Source: Candidatus Neomicrothrix sp. UBA881 | GTDB taxonomy: Bacteria; Actinomycetota; Acidimicrobiia; Acidimicrobiales; MedAcidi-G1 | DNA length: 10,440 bases | Reading direction: 5' to 3' | NCBI GenBank assembly: GCA_002294285.1 | Contig: DBFL01000019.1 | Location: 1 to 10,440, forward strand | Part shown: one piece after another, positions 1 through 6,488 of the stretch | Position numbering within the stretch: position 1 is the stretch's first letter | Layout of the letters: each line of letters starts with the position of its first letter | Made by a program: the position numbers and the translations under genes | Notes under the pieces: generated by a model | Seen by the model: the letters and a program-made list of their open reading frames with translations, nothing else | Told to the model about the DNA's origin: nothing | Database searches by the model: none

Positions 1-204
1 AAGTCGACTTATCACCGTGTGGTTGTCCCTGAAGGTCAGTCTGGTGATCGTTTATCGATTGTTTTCTTTCATCAACCCGCATATGACGCTCTAATTGAAT
101 GCATTCCGACATGCACGTCACCAAGTGACCCACCACACTATGCTCCAACAACATCCGGAGAATGGATCCTCTCCATGTTAGAGAAAACCACACGTGAAGT
201 GTGA
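1..204 (+). CDS. 2-oxoglutarate/Fe(II)-dependent oxygenase, C-terminal fragment (5' end outside window)
   Basis: The reading frame is open from base 1 and ends with TGA at 202-204, so about 67 C-terminal residues are visible and the rest lies to the left. The fragment begins KSTYHRVVVP, which matches the 'ST.HRV' stretch of the isopenicillin-N-synthase-like family, where the His is the third iron ligand of the H-x-D...H facial triad. It continues with DRLSIVFFHQP, whose Arg and Ser (R-x-S) normally bind the 2-oxoglutarate carboxylate. The tail (DPPHYAPTTSGEWILSMLEKT) resembles the usual end of plant- and bacteria-type 2OG oxygenases. The family couples oxidative decarboxylation of 2-oxoglutarate to hydroxylation or related oxidation of a small molecule. 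The substrate cannot be judged from this fragment. A GTG at position 19 falls inside the conserved core and is not a credible start. Confidence 0.8.
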   Translation, partial: KSTYHRVVVPEGQSGDRLSIVFFHQPAYDALIECIPTCTSPSDPPHYAPTTSGEWILSMLEKTTREV

Positions 205-212
205 ATTAGTCG

Positions 213-285
213 TACGCCCCCTGGGACTTGAACCCAGAACCTGCAGATTAAGAGTCTGTTGCTCTGCCAATTGAGCTAGAGGCGC
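213..285 (-). tRNA. tRNA-Lys (anticodon CTT)
   Basis: On the minus strand a 73-nt cloverleaf folds. The acceptor pairs GCGCCTC with GGGGCGT (the first pair is G-U), the D stem is GCTC/GAGC, the anticodon loop is CTCTTAA giving CTT, and the T arm is CTGGG-TTCAAGT-CCCAG. The top anticodon-stem pair is an A-C mismatch. The discriminator is A and the next bases are CGA, so CCA is not encoded and must be added after transcription. It reads AAG lysine codons. It lies 55 bases downstream of tRNA-His on the same strand, so the two may share a transcript. Confidence 0.95.
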
Positions 286-340
286 ATAGGTCACGATCTT
301 ACTCAAGACTGCTTATGCAAGCACATATATTAAATATGCA

Positions 341-419
341 TGGGGTGACCGAGGGGATTTGAACCCCCGACATCCTGTACCACAAACAGGTGCTCTAACC
401 GGGCTGAGCTACGGCCACC
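341..419 (-). tRNA. tRNA-His (anticodon GTG)
   Basis: The minus strand folds into a cloverleaf with acceptor GTGGCCG/CGGTCAC, anticodon stem CCTGT/ACAGG, loop TTGTGGT (anticodon GTG) and T arm GGGGG-TTCAAAT-CCCCT. The histidine-specific extra G(-1) is encoded at 419 and faces discriminator C73 at 344, the main identity element for histidyl-tRNA synthetase. CCA is encoded at 343-341, unlike in the other three tRNAs of the window. It reads CAC and CAU. Confidence 0.96.
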
Positions 420-430
420 AAGTGAGGCCC

Positions 431-436
431 ATGATA
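431..436 (-). promoter_or_regulatory. candidate -10 box for tRNA-His (tRNA-Lys)
   Basis: TATCAT on the minus strand (TANNNT pattern) ends 11 bases before the G(-1) of tRNA-His, a suitable distance for a short precursor leader. No good -35 hexamer is seen at 16-18 bases; TTGAGG lies only 13 bases upstream. The call rests on position and the -10 match alone. Confidence 0.3.
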
Positions 437-491
437 CGTCAGGAAAAGCCCTCAACCGCCTATTTTTTTAGATGAATTTTGTGAGAGTATG

Positions 492-517
492 TATATAAGC
501 AGTTAAGGACAGGAAAT
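492..517 (+). promoter_or_regulatory. candidate -10 box and Shine-Dalgarno site of the oxidoreductase gene
   Basis: TATATA at 492-497 is a possible -10 box without a clear -35 partner. AAGGA at 505-509 lies 8 bases before the TTG at 518 and is a reasonable ribosome binding site. This site decides the unusual TTG start, because translation from it begins MRKRIGVIGGG, exactly the length needed before the dinucleotide-binding motif. The Shine-Dalgarno part is fairly secure; the promoter part is weak. Confidence 0.4.
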
Positions 518-1651
518 TTGCGTAAACGTATAGGTGTTATAGGCGGAGGAATAGCGGGAGCGACTGCTGGATATCACCTGCTGAAAGCTGACAGCGACCT
601 TGAAATTATCCTCGTTGAAGCCGAAGACCAACTCGGCTACCACACGACAGGACGTTCAGCTGCTCTCCTGCTTGAAAATGACGGTACTGAATCGACAAGA
701 AGCATAGTCAGAGCGAGTGTTGATTTTCTATTAAACCCTCCGGAAGGCTTAACCGAGAACGTTTTTGTAACCCCTAGAGATGTGATGCATATAGCAACCG
801 CTGAACAGAGCGATTCGGTTGACCGTCTTTTAGAGGAAAACAAATCTGGGAGGATACCCACTAAGGAAATTAGCGTAGTTGAAGCCAAAAAAAAGTTTCC
901 ACCTTTACGCGATGAAGTTATTGAACGTGTGGTAGTTGATGAAGGAACAGGCGACATCGATGTGCACTGCTTACACCAGGCGTATTTGAATGGCTTTAAA
1001 AAAAATGGTGGAGAAATAAATACAGCGACACGCGTTGACTCGGCAGTCAAAAATGGAGACTCTTGGCTTCTTGAAACAAAGATGGGAGAAATACCTGTCG
1101 ACATAGTCATTAACGCCTCTGGGGCCTGGGGTGATCAAGTAGCTTCGCGTGCCGGGATCGAGCCAGTAGGTTTGGAACCTAGAAGAAGAACAGCTTTTAC
1201 GGTTAACAGAAAAGAACCTGATATACAAGACTGGGACATGATAGCTGACATCAATCTCCGCTTTTACTGCAAACCTGATGGTAGACAATTGCTGTGTTCT
1301 TTAGCTGAAGAAAACCCTTCAGAACCTTGTGACGCTAAACACGACGAAACTGATGTTGCTTTAGCGATAGAACGTCTTAATGAGGCGACAACTTTAGATA
1401 TTCGTAGCGTCCAAACAGCTTGGACGGGTTTACGTACTTTTGTGCCAGATAGATCCATGGTTATAGGAGCAGACCCGGCTGATGACTCATTTTTTTGGTG
1501 TGTGGGTCAAGGGGGAACAGGAATTATGACATCACCGGGAGTTGGCAGACTCCTAGCAGACTTGGTAACTCTTGGTAAACCTTCTGAACATTTTGAAGGA
1601 ACTGGATTGAACTATGAGGAAGTATCAGTGGAGCGTTTAAGAAAAAAGTAA
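518..1651 (+). CDS. FAD-dependent D-amino-acid oxidoreductase (DadA/DauA-like, DAO family)
   Basis: The 377-residue product opens with a Rossmann FAD-binding motif (IGVIGGGIAG, residues 5-14), and Glu34 ends the second beta strand (ILVEAE), where it would bind the FAD ribose. The segment GYHTTGRSAALL (40-51) is the flavin-contacting signature of the DauA/D-arginine dehydrogenase branch. INASGAWGDQVA (198-209) is the usual third FAD contact. WTGLRTFVPDRSMVIG (302-317) and WCVGQGGTGIMTSPGVGRLLADL (327-349) form the substrate and C-terminal FAD-binding region. Family members oxidise D-amino acids or secondary amines such as glycine or sarcosine to imino acids. The exact substrate is not readable here, and the DauA-like motif only suggests a D-amino acid. 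Length is normal for the family. The start is TTG with AAGGA 8 bases upstream. tRNA genes lie on both sides, and the gene reads in the direction of tRNA-Arg and arfB. Confidence 0.85.
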   Translation: MRKRIGVIGGGIAGATAGYHLLKADSDLEIILVEAEDQLGYHTTGRSAALLLENDGTESTRSIVRASVDFLLNPPEGLTENVFVTPRDVMHIATAEQSDSVDRLLEENKSGRIPTKEISVVEAKKKFPPLRDEVIERVVVDEGTGDIDVHCLHQAYLNGFKKNGGEINTATRVDSAVKNGDSWLLETKMGEIPVDIVINASGAWGDQVASRAGIEPVGLEPRRRTAFTVNRKEPDIQDWDMIADINLRFYCKPDGRQLLCSLAEENPSEPCDAKHDETDVALAIERLNEATTLDIRSVQTAWTGLRTFVPDRSMVIGADPADDSFFWCVGQGGTGIMTSPGVGRLLADLVTLGKPSEHFEGTGLNYEEVSVERLRKK

Positions 1652-1723
1652 GCAATAGCAAAGAAACCCCTTCACCACTATGCAAGGTGACGATAACCTT
1701 TAATGACTACAAGAAATCATCTA

Positions 1724-1798
1724 GCCCCCGTAGCTCAGTCTGGACAGAGCATCGGACTTCTATTCCGCTGGCCGCAGGTTCGAATCCTGCCGGGGGTG
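1724..1798 (+). tRNA. tRNA-Arg (anticodon TCT)
   Basis: A 75-nt cloverleaf: acceptor GCCCCCG/CGGGGGT (first pair G-U), D arm GCTC...GAGC, anticodon stem TCGGA/TCCGC (its outermost pair T-C is a mismatch) with loop CTTCTAT (anticodon TCT), T arm GCAGG-TTCGAAT-CCTGC. The discriminator is G followed by CAA, so CCA is not encoded. It reads AGA (and possibly AGG) arginine codons, which fits a genome with moderately low GC. It lies between the oxidoreductase gene (72 bases upstream) and arfB (48 bases downstream), all on the plus strand. Confidence 0.95.
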
Positions 1799-1834
1799 CA
1801 AAATTGGATCCCTCAATTCACTTTACGGAACTTC

Positions 1835-1846
1835 TAATCTTAAGGT
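1835..1846 (+). promoter_or_regulatory. candidate leaderless -10 box of arfB
   Basis: TAATCT (1835-1840) fits the actinobacterial TANNNT -10 pattern and ends 6 bases before the ATG of arfB. Transcription would then start at or next to the initiation codon. No convincing -35 box is visible. Confidence 0.3.
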
Positions 1847-2263
1847 ATGGGATTTGCAAAAGACGGATACCTTTTCATAGGAACTGGACTTCGGATCCCT
1901 GTTTCTGAGATCGTTTGGCGTTTCAACCCTTCGGGTGGCCCCGGAGGTCAACACGCAAATAAGGCCAGCACCAGAGTGGAAGCGGAATTGAATTTAGGCC
2001 GCCTCGGGATTAATGAAGAAACAAAAAATCTTCTCATAAATAGGCTAGGTGAAACCATCAGGGTCGTTGAGGATTCGACTAGATCACAAAACAGAAATAG
2101 AAAAAAAGCGGTTCATCGTCTTGAAAAAATTCTCATAGAGGCACTTCAAACAAAAAATAAAAGAAAACCGACGAAACCGACTCGAAGTTCAAATGAGAAG
2201 AGGCTGGAGAAGAAAAAACACCGTTCCCTTCTTAAAACTGAAAGAAGATCCCCAAAATTCTAA
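1847..2263 (+). CDS. arfB: Alternative ribosome-rescue factor B / peptidyl-tRNA hydrolase ArfB (YaeJ)
   Basis: The 138-residue protein is a class-I release-factor catalytic domain without codon-recognition domains. It has the GGQ motif in SGGPGGQHANKAST (residues 29-42; GGQ at 33-35), which hydrolyses the peptidyl-tRNA ester in the ribosomal A site. A long basic C-terminal tail (from about 103, including KRKPTKPTR, then Lys/Arg-rich to the end) corresponds to the tail that E. coli ArfB inserts into the empty mRNA channel of stalled ribosomes. Length matches E. coli ArfB (140). ATG 1847 is the first possible start, since TAA at 1841-1843 is in frame just upstream. AAGG ends one base before the ATG, too close to work as a Shine-Dalgarno site, while TAATCT at 1835-1840 sits 6 bases before the ATG. 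This suggests leaderless initiation. The gene converges on the amidase gene with 6 bases between stop codons. Confidence 0.92.
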   Translation: MGFAKDGYLFIGTGLRIPVSEIVWRFNPSGGPGGQHANKASTRVEAELNLGRLGINEETKNLLINRLGETIRVVEDSTRSQNRNRKKAVHRLEKILIEALQTKNKRKPTKPTRSSNEKRLEKKKHRSLLKTERRSPKF

Positions 2264-2269
2264 AATCAA

Positions 2270-3508
2270 TCATTCCAGGCTGGTTAAAAAGACCATCAAA
2301 GTCGCGCCCATTTTCTGAACCTCGGAAGAGTTGAAACCGTATTTTGCCCCAACTCTCGCGAGAGCCACTTGGCTTTCAGCTGTCCATTCAACACTAGAAA
2401 CATTAGAGCCAGTAATAGAAGGGGCAGATATTTCTTCTTGCTCTAAGGAGTTGTCTCCGGAGTCGAGTTTAAGGAAAAGGTCCAAAGCATGTACACCAAA
2501 CATCTGGAATTCTTCAATACTCATACCAGCTTTTTGCGCCGCTGAAGTAAGAGAAGCAAACTCATCGTTGTCATAGGCGACAGTGACTTTCAAATCTTGT
2601 TCATGTTTAGAGTCAACACAACCCCTAGCACTTCCTGTTCCTGTCATCACACCGTCAATGAAAGAAGGTTTGAAGCCTGACCCTGGGTCCGACGTTGTGA
2701 TGAAACGATGTATAGCTCTTGTTATCGCTTTCGCTTCGTTTTCTTGAACTTCAGGCAGCATCATTAGCTCAGCCTCGGGTGGATTCGAAAGGTAGAGCGC
2801 TTCAGCTATCGCACTAGGGATGGCGGGAGTGTTACGGAGTATGCCGTAAGCGTCACGCCCAGGTTCAGAGAGTCTAGAAGAAGCTCCATTGTGAACAGTG
2901 TTAACCCACGGAACCCAATAATTTTTAAACGCTTCAAAAATTTCTTCAAAGAGCAGTCCTGCTAAACGTTTTGATTCCAAATTCTCTACGTGATGAAAAA
3001 CTTCTGTGCCTGGAACATCCGACCTTCTCTGAGCACCTCCATTGTGATGAATAGACACAAATGCTTTAGGAGAAAGAGCATTAGCGATTGCCGTTCGTTG
3101 ACGTATCGGCATATGAAGGTCTGTTCTTCTTGTAAGGAGAACGGTGTAGCCCATGGAAGCTAGTTCTTTTTCGACTAGTAGCGCAACAATCAAATTCAAA
3201 TCTCTCTCAACAAGTCCATTAGCTCCCACAGAACCTGTTTCAGGGCCTCCATGACCCGGGTCGATTACCACGTCAACTGTTTCTAAGAGTTCACCGCTGT
3301 TGTATACAATTTCTGTGTTGCAAGGAGTGGTAACTATTTTTCCCAAGGCGGTTTCCTCAACAATTGGGAACACAACACCATCTTCTAGCATGACACCCAT
3401 AGAGACAGTAGAACTAGCGGCATTAACAGTACTTAATAGAGAAAAAGATAAAACAATCGAAACAGCTACTGTAATGAACTTAATGATTCGTTTTGATGAG
3501 AATCTCAT
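2270..3508 (-). CDS. Secreted N-acetylmuramoyl-L-alanine amidase (Amidase_3, zinc-dependent)
   Basis: The 412-residue protein begins with a signal peptide: basic MRFSSKRIIK, a hydrophobic core to about 26, and probable cleavage after TVNA (residue 30). It is therefore expected outside the membrane, where it would cut the amide bond between N-acetylmuramic acid and the stem peptide. The Amidase_3 domain spans about 78-272. It carries zinc ligands His86 (DPGHGG), Glu101 (VERD) and His154 (SIHHN), and the catalytic Glu is probably Glu236 (AIAEALYLSN). Unlike minimal CwlD/AmiC enzymes it has an extra C-terminal region (about 280-412) holding two related segments (312-348 and 375-411) that I do not recognise. 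ATG is preceded only by a weak AAG, so no strong Shine-Dalgarno site is present. It lies 44 bases downstream of aceA on the same strand and may be read through from it, or use a promoter of its own in that gap. Confidence 0.88.
   Translation of the reverse strand: MRFSSKRIIKFITVAVSIVLSFSLLSTVNAASSTVSMGVMLEDGVVFPIVEETALGKIVTTPCNTEIVYNSGELLETVDVVIDPGHGGPETGSVGANGLVERDLNLIVALLVEKELASMGYTVLLTRRTDLHMPIRQRTAIANALSPKAFVSIHHNGGAQRRSDVPGTEVFHHVENLESKRLAGLLFEEIFEAFKNYWVPWVNTVHNGASSRLSEPGRDAYGILRNTPAIPSAIAEALYLSNPPEAELMMLPEVQENEAKAITRAIHRFITTSDPGSGFKPSFIDGVMTGTGSARGCVDSKHEQDLKVTVAYDNDEFASLTSAAQKAGMSIEEFQMFGVHALDLFLKLDSGDNSLEQEEISAPSITGSNVSSVEWTAESQVALARVGAKYGFNSSEVQKMGATLMVFLTSLE
2276..2386 (-). repeat. 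amidase C-terminal module, copy 2 (protein-level repeat)
   Basis: Residues 375-411 are the second copy of the module described at 2465-2575 and run to the last residue but one of the protein. A Ser/Glu-rich linker (about 349-374) separates the copies. Tandem C-terminal modules in secreted amidases often bind the wall or a partner protein; that role here is only inference. Confidence 0.4.
2465..2575 (-). repeat. amidase C-terminal module, copy 1 (protein-level repeat)
   Basis: Residues 312-348 of the amidase align without gaps to residues 375-411 at a shift of 63. Shared positions are Leu320/383, Lys326/389, Gly328/391, Glu333/396, Gln335/398, Gly338/401 and Leu348/411, plus the aromatic pair Tyr312/Trp375 and many similar hydrophobic positions. 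The likely shape is two helices. The similarity is visible only in protein, not in DNA, so the duplication, if real, is old. Confidence 0.4.
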
Positions 3509-3533
3509 ATCTTAATTATTAAATTAAATTTCT

Positions 3534-3539
3534 TGTCAA
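3534..3539 (-). promoter_or_regulatory. possible -35 box upstream of the amidase gene
   Basis: A perfect TTGACA occurs on the minus strand in the 44-base gap between aceA and the amidase gene. The downstream stretch is almost pure A/T and offers no good -10 at 16-18 bases: TAATTA is at 15, and TAAGAT is at 19 and directly abuts the ATG. Chance occurrence is possible. If real, it would let the amidase be transcribed separately from the glyoxylate genes. Confidence 0.25.
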
Positions 3540-3552
3540 ATACTATTTTTGA

Positions 3553-4839
3553 TCAGAATTGTTCTTCCTCGGTTGAACCTGATAGCGCGAGAGTTGAAGC
3601 GGACCCTCCAGTTATGACGGTTGAGACATCATCGAAGTAACCGGCTCCAACTTCACGTTGATGACGTGTAGCAGAGTAACCATCCGATTCCATTTCAAAT
3701 TCGCGGTCTTGGAGGTCAACATAAGCGCTCATATCACTATCTGTGTATCCGCGAGCCAGATCAAAAGCAGAAGCATTAAGAGCGTGCCACCCAGCAAGGG
3801 TGATAAAAATGAATTTGTATCCCATCGCTCCCAGTTCTTTTTGGAAATCAGCGATTGTTGCATCATCAAGGTGAGATCGCCAGTTAAAAGAAGGCGAACA
3901 ATTGTAGGCAAGCATTTTGTTGGGAAACTCAGAATGAATCCCATCAGCAAAAGCTTTTGCTTCATCTAAATCAGGTGTGCTTGTTTCACACCAAATCAAA
4001 TCAGCATATGGGGCATAAGCAAGACCTCGCATGATGGGTGTTGCCATGCCTGGTTCTGTTGAGAAAAAACCTTCTGGTGTGCGTTCACCGGTAAGGAATT
4101 CTTTATCACGGTCATCGATATCGCTGGTGATTAGATTTGCACCAAGAGCATCAGTTCTTGCGATTAAAACGGTGGGAACGCCCATCACGTCAGCTGCCAA
4201 ACGTGCTGAAGTTAGAGTTCTAACGTGCTGCTGAGTGGGTATCAAGACTTTTCCACCCATATGTCCGCATTTTTTTTCAGAGGAGAGTTGGTCTTCCAAG
4301 TGAACTCCGGCAGCACCAGCTTCGATCATACTTTTGGTCAGTTCGAAGACATTTAGTGCGCCACCAAAACCTGCTTCAGCATCAGCCACTATCGGAGCCA
4401 TCCATTCTCTTGTGGCTTCACCATTATTCTCACTCCATTCAATTTGGTCTGCTCTCCTCAGAGCGTTGTTGATTCTTTCAACCACTGATGGGACCGAGTT
4501 GACGGGGTACAAACTCTGATCTGGGTATATCTCCCCAGAAAGGTTGGCGTCACCTGCAACTTGCCATCCTGACAAATAGATAGCAGGAAGACCAGCTTTG
4601 ACATATTGAATCGCCTGCCCTCCTGTCAGTGCGCCCAAAGCATGGACATAGTCCATGTTGTTAAGACGCTCCCAAAGCAAGTTAGCTCCATGTTCAGCTA
4701 TGGAATACTTTGGTAGAGCTGAACCTCGTAGACGTACAACGTCTTCTGCGGAATAGTCTCTCTTGACTCCATCCCAACGATTGTTGCTCGCCCAGTCTTC
4801 TTCTAGAGCTTCTACTTGTTTATTGAAACTTTCTTTCAT
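3553..4839 (-). CDS. aceA: Isocitrate lyase (glyoxylate shunt)
   Basis: Isocitrate lyase cleaves isocitrate to succinate and glyoxylate, letting the cell bypass the two CO2-losing steps of the TCA cycle during growth on acetate or fatty acids. The 428-residue protein has the same length as M. tuberculosis Icl1, and key residues fall at the same numbers: catalytic Cys191 in [13 protein letters not shown] (187-199) and Mg-binding Asp153 in [14 protein letters not shown]. Other family blocks are [17 protein letters not shown] (86-102), [11 protein letters not shown], and the active-site loop YNCSPSFNW. The C-terminal lid ending GSTEEEQF also matches Icl1. ATG is preceded by GAGAGG (4845-4850), 5 bases away, a clear Shine-Dalgarno site. 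It follows aceB by 29 bases, so the two are almost certainly one operon. Confidence 0.97.
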   Translation of the reverse strand: MKESFNKQVEALEEDWASNNRWDGVKRDYSAEDVVRLRGSALPKYSIAEHGANLLWERLNNMDYVHALGALTGGQAIQYVKAGLPAIYLSGWQVAGDANLSGEIYPDQSLYPVNSVPSVVERINNALRRADQIEWSENNGEATREWMAPIVADAEAGFGGALNVFELTKSMIEAGAAGVHLEDQLSSEKKCGHMGGKVLIPTQQHVRTLTSARLAADVMGVPTVLIARTDALGANLITSDIDDRDKEFLTGERTPEGFFSTEPGMATPIMRGLAYAPYADLIWCETSTPDLDEAKAFADGIHSEFPNKMLAYNCSPSFNWRSHLDDATIADFQKELGAMGYKFIFITLAGWHALNASAFDLARGYTDSDMSAYVDLQDREFEMESDGYSATRHQREVGAGYFDDVSTVITGGSASTLALSGSTEEEQF

Positions 4840-4844
4840 TTTTG

Positions 4845-4850
4845 CCTCTC
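4845..4850 (-). promoter_or_regulatory. Shine-Dalgarno site of aceA
   Basis: GAGAGG on the minus strand, 5 bases before the aceA ATG. This is the clearest ribosome binding site of the minus-strand block and contrasts with the genes upstream (aceB, phosphoesterase), which lack one. That is expected if aceA is an internal gene of the transcript. Confidence 0.7.
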
Positions 4851-4868
4851 TTTAAAAACTTGACAGGA

Positions 4869-6446
4869 TTAATTGATAATTTCGTAAGCAGGCAAAGTCA
4901 GGAAATCAACAAAATTGTCTGCCAAAGCTACTTCTTCGAAAACCTTTCTCGCTTGATCAAAAGGAAATTTACTAAATTCTTCTGCGCCCATTTCTTCCTC
5001 TATAGCAGCTATTTCCTCATCGATAATGCTTTTAACTAGGTCACTAGTCACAGTTTCACCGGTATCGAGCTTTTTGCCGTGCTGAACCCATTGCCAAACT
5101 TGTGCTCGACTTATTTCCGCTGTAGCTGCATCTTCCATAAGATTATTAATAGCAGCGGCACCTGTGCCGGCAAGCCAAGATGCGATGTAGCGTAAGCCTA
5201 TTTCAACATTAATTTTTAGTCCCGCTAGTGTTATCGCTCCACCTGTTTTGTCTATTGAAAGTAAGTCCTCAGCTGACACCGAAACGTCATCTCTAAGTCG
5301 ATCAATTTGATTAGGTTTTTCTTGGAGAACCTTATTGAATTCTTCCATTGCTATCTCAACTAAATCAGGGTGAGCTACCCAAGTTCCGTCACAACCGTCT
5401 GTGGCTTCTCGACTTTTATCATCAGAAACTTTTTTAAGGGCTTCTTCAGTTACTTCAGGGTCACGACGGTTAGGTATAAATGCACTCATTCCTCCTATAG
5501 CGTGAGCACCTCTTTTGTGACATGTTGAAATCATCAGTTCTGTGTAAGCGCGCATAAAAGGAACAGTCATTGTCACATCTGAACGGTCAGGTAACACAAA
5601 ATTAGGGTCTGAGCAGAACTTTTTAGCAACGCTAAAAATGTAATCCCACCTTCCTGCGTTAAGGCCAGCCGAGTGGTCTTTGAGCTCGTAAAGTATTTCA
5701 TCCATTTCAAACGCAGCAAGTATTGTTTCGATGAGCACTGTTGCTTTAATCGAACCATGAGGTATCCCTAGAGCCTCTTGCGCATAACAAAACACCTTGT
5801 TCCATAATCTGGCTTCTTTATGGCTTTCCAACTTTGGTAGATAGAAGTAGGGGCCCGTTCCGCGTCTTATAACTTCTTGAGCGTTGTGAAAGACCACCAG
5901 TCCAAAGTCGACAAGACTCGCAGGTGCTGGAATTCCATCTACTAGAACATTTTTTTCAGGCAAGTGCCATCCACGAGGTCTTACAAAGAGAGTCGCTATT
6001 TCTTCCTTTAGACGGTATTGCTTATCTTGTGTTTCTAAAGCTAGTTCACGGCGAAAGGCATCACGTATGTTTATTTGCCCTTCTAGAACGTTGCTCCATG
6101 TCGGTGTCGAAGAGTCTTCGCAATCAGCCATAAAAACTCGTGCGCCTGAGTTAAGGGCGTTGATCATCATTTTGCGTTCTGTTGGCCCTGTTATTTCAAC
6201 CCGTCTATCTGCTATATCTTCAGGAGGTTGAGCGACTTTCCATTCTCCTTGACGGATACTTTTGGTCTCGTCCAAAAAATCTGGTTTGGTTCCAGATTGG
6301 AAATCAAGTTGTCTACTTTTTCGTGCTTCAAGAATCTCGTTTCGCTCATCTCGAAACTCTCTTACCAGATTGACAATAAAATCTGTCGCTTCTTGAGTGA
6401 ATACCTGCTCTAGGCGCGGGTGTTCTGTGATTTGAACTTCAGACAT
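4869..6446 (-). CDS. aceB: Malate synthase A (glyoxylate shunt)
   Basis: Malate synthase condenses glyoxylate with acetyl-CoA and water to give malate and CoA, the second shunt step after AceA. At 525 residues it is close to E. coli AceB (533) and clearly the A type, not the larger G type of about 720 residues. Visible blocks include [28 protein letters not shown] (90-117), [12 protein letters not shown] (154-165, probable catalytic Arg156), [21 protein letters not shown] with Mg ligand Glu240, [12 protein letters not shown] (261-272) with Mg ligand Asp268, and [19 protein letters not shown] (435-453) with catalytic-base Asp439. These assignments are by homology with the E. coli enzyme. The ATG has no Shine-Dalgarno site; TAGAGT ends 8 bases before it, so a leaderless start from an internal promoter is possible. 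It follows the phosphoesterase gene by 42 bases. Confidence 0.97.
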   Translation of the reverse strand: MSEVQITEHPRLEQVFTQEATDFIVNLVREFRDERNEILEARKSRQLDFQSGTKPDFLDETKSIRQGEWKVAQPPEDIADRRVEITGPTERKMMINALNSGARVFMADCEDSSTPTWSNVLEGQINIRDAFRRELALETQDKQYRLKEEIATLFVRPRGWHLPEKNVLVDGIPAPASLVDFGLVVFHNAQEVIRRGTGPYFYLPKLESHKEARLWNKVFCYAQEALGIPHGSIKATVLIETILAAFEMDEILYELKDHSAGLNAGRWDYIFSVAKKFCSDPNFVLPDRSDVTMTVPFMRAYTELMISTCHKRGAHAIGGMSAFIPNRRDPEVTEEALKKVSDDKSREATDGCDGTWVAHPDLVEIAMEEFNKVLQEKPNQIDRLRDDVSVSAEDLLSIDKTGGAITLAGLKINVEIGLRYIASWLAGTGAAAINNLMEDAATAEISRAQVWQWVQHGKKLDTGETVTSDLVKSIIDEEIAAIEEEMGAEEFSKFPFDQARKVFEEVALADNFVDFLTLPAYEIIN

Positions 6447-6460
6447 AGGTATTGACTCTA
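6447..6460 (-). promoter_or_regulatory. candidate leaderless -10 box of aceB
   Basis: TAGAGT (6460-6455 on the minus strand) fits TANNNT and ends 8 bases before the aceB ATG. No Shine-Dalgarno site is present in the 42-base gap. A good -35 box is not visible, so this is weak evidence for an aceBA promoter separate from the upstream gene. Confidence 0.25.
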
Positions 6461-6488
6461 CAAATATCTTTTACCGGAAAGGCAGTTT

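Noticed and set aside
301..307. ACTCAAG, a half-site of the HspR HAIR element
   Set aside because: The second half CTTGAGT at 7 bases is missing, and the neighbours are tRNA genes rather than heat-shock genes.
421..471. TGAGG/CCTCA pairing followed by a run of seven T
   Set aside because: The loop is about 20 bases and the T-run is several bases from the stem; the transcripts here run on the opposite strand, so a terminator would have nothing obvious to end.
637..1110. 157-codon open frame on the minus strand inside the oxidoreductase gene
   Set aside because: Antisense to a clear FAD enzyme; the translation is Ser/Thr/Phe-rich with no recognisable motif, as expected for a shadow frame.
1669..1690. 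Possible terminator hairpin TCACC/GGTGA after the oxidoreductase gene
   Set aside because: Only 5 base pairs with a 9-base loop and no T-run; too weak to call.
1687..1908. 73-codon open frame on the plus strand
   Set aside because: It runs straight through tRNA-Arg and into the start of arfB in another frame; not a gene.
3512..3527. TTAATT/AATTAA palindrome between aceA and the amidase gene
   Set aside because: Pure A/T, no GC in the stem; expected by chance in this AT-rich gap.
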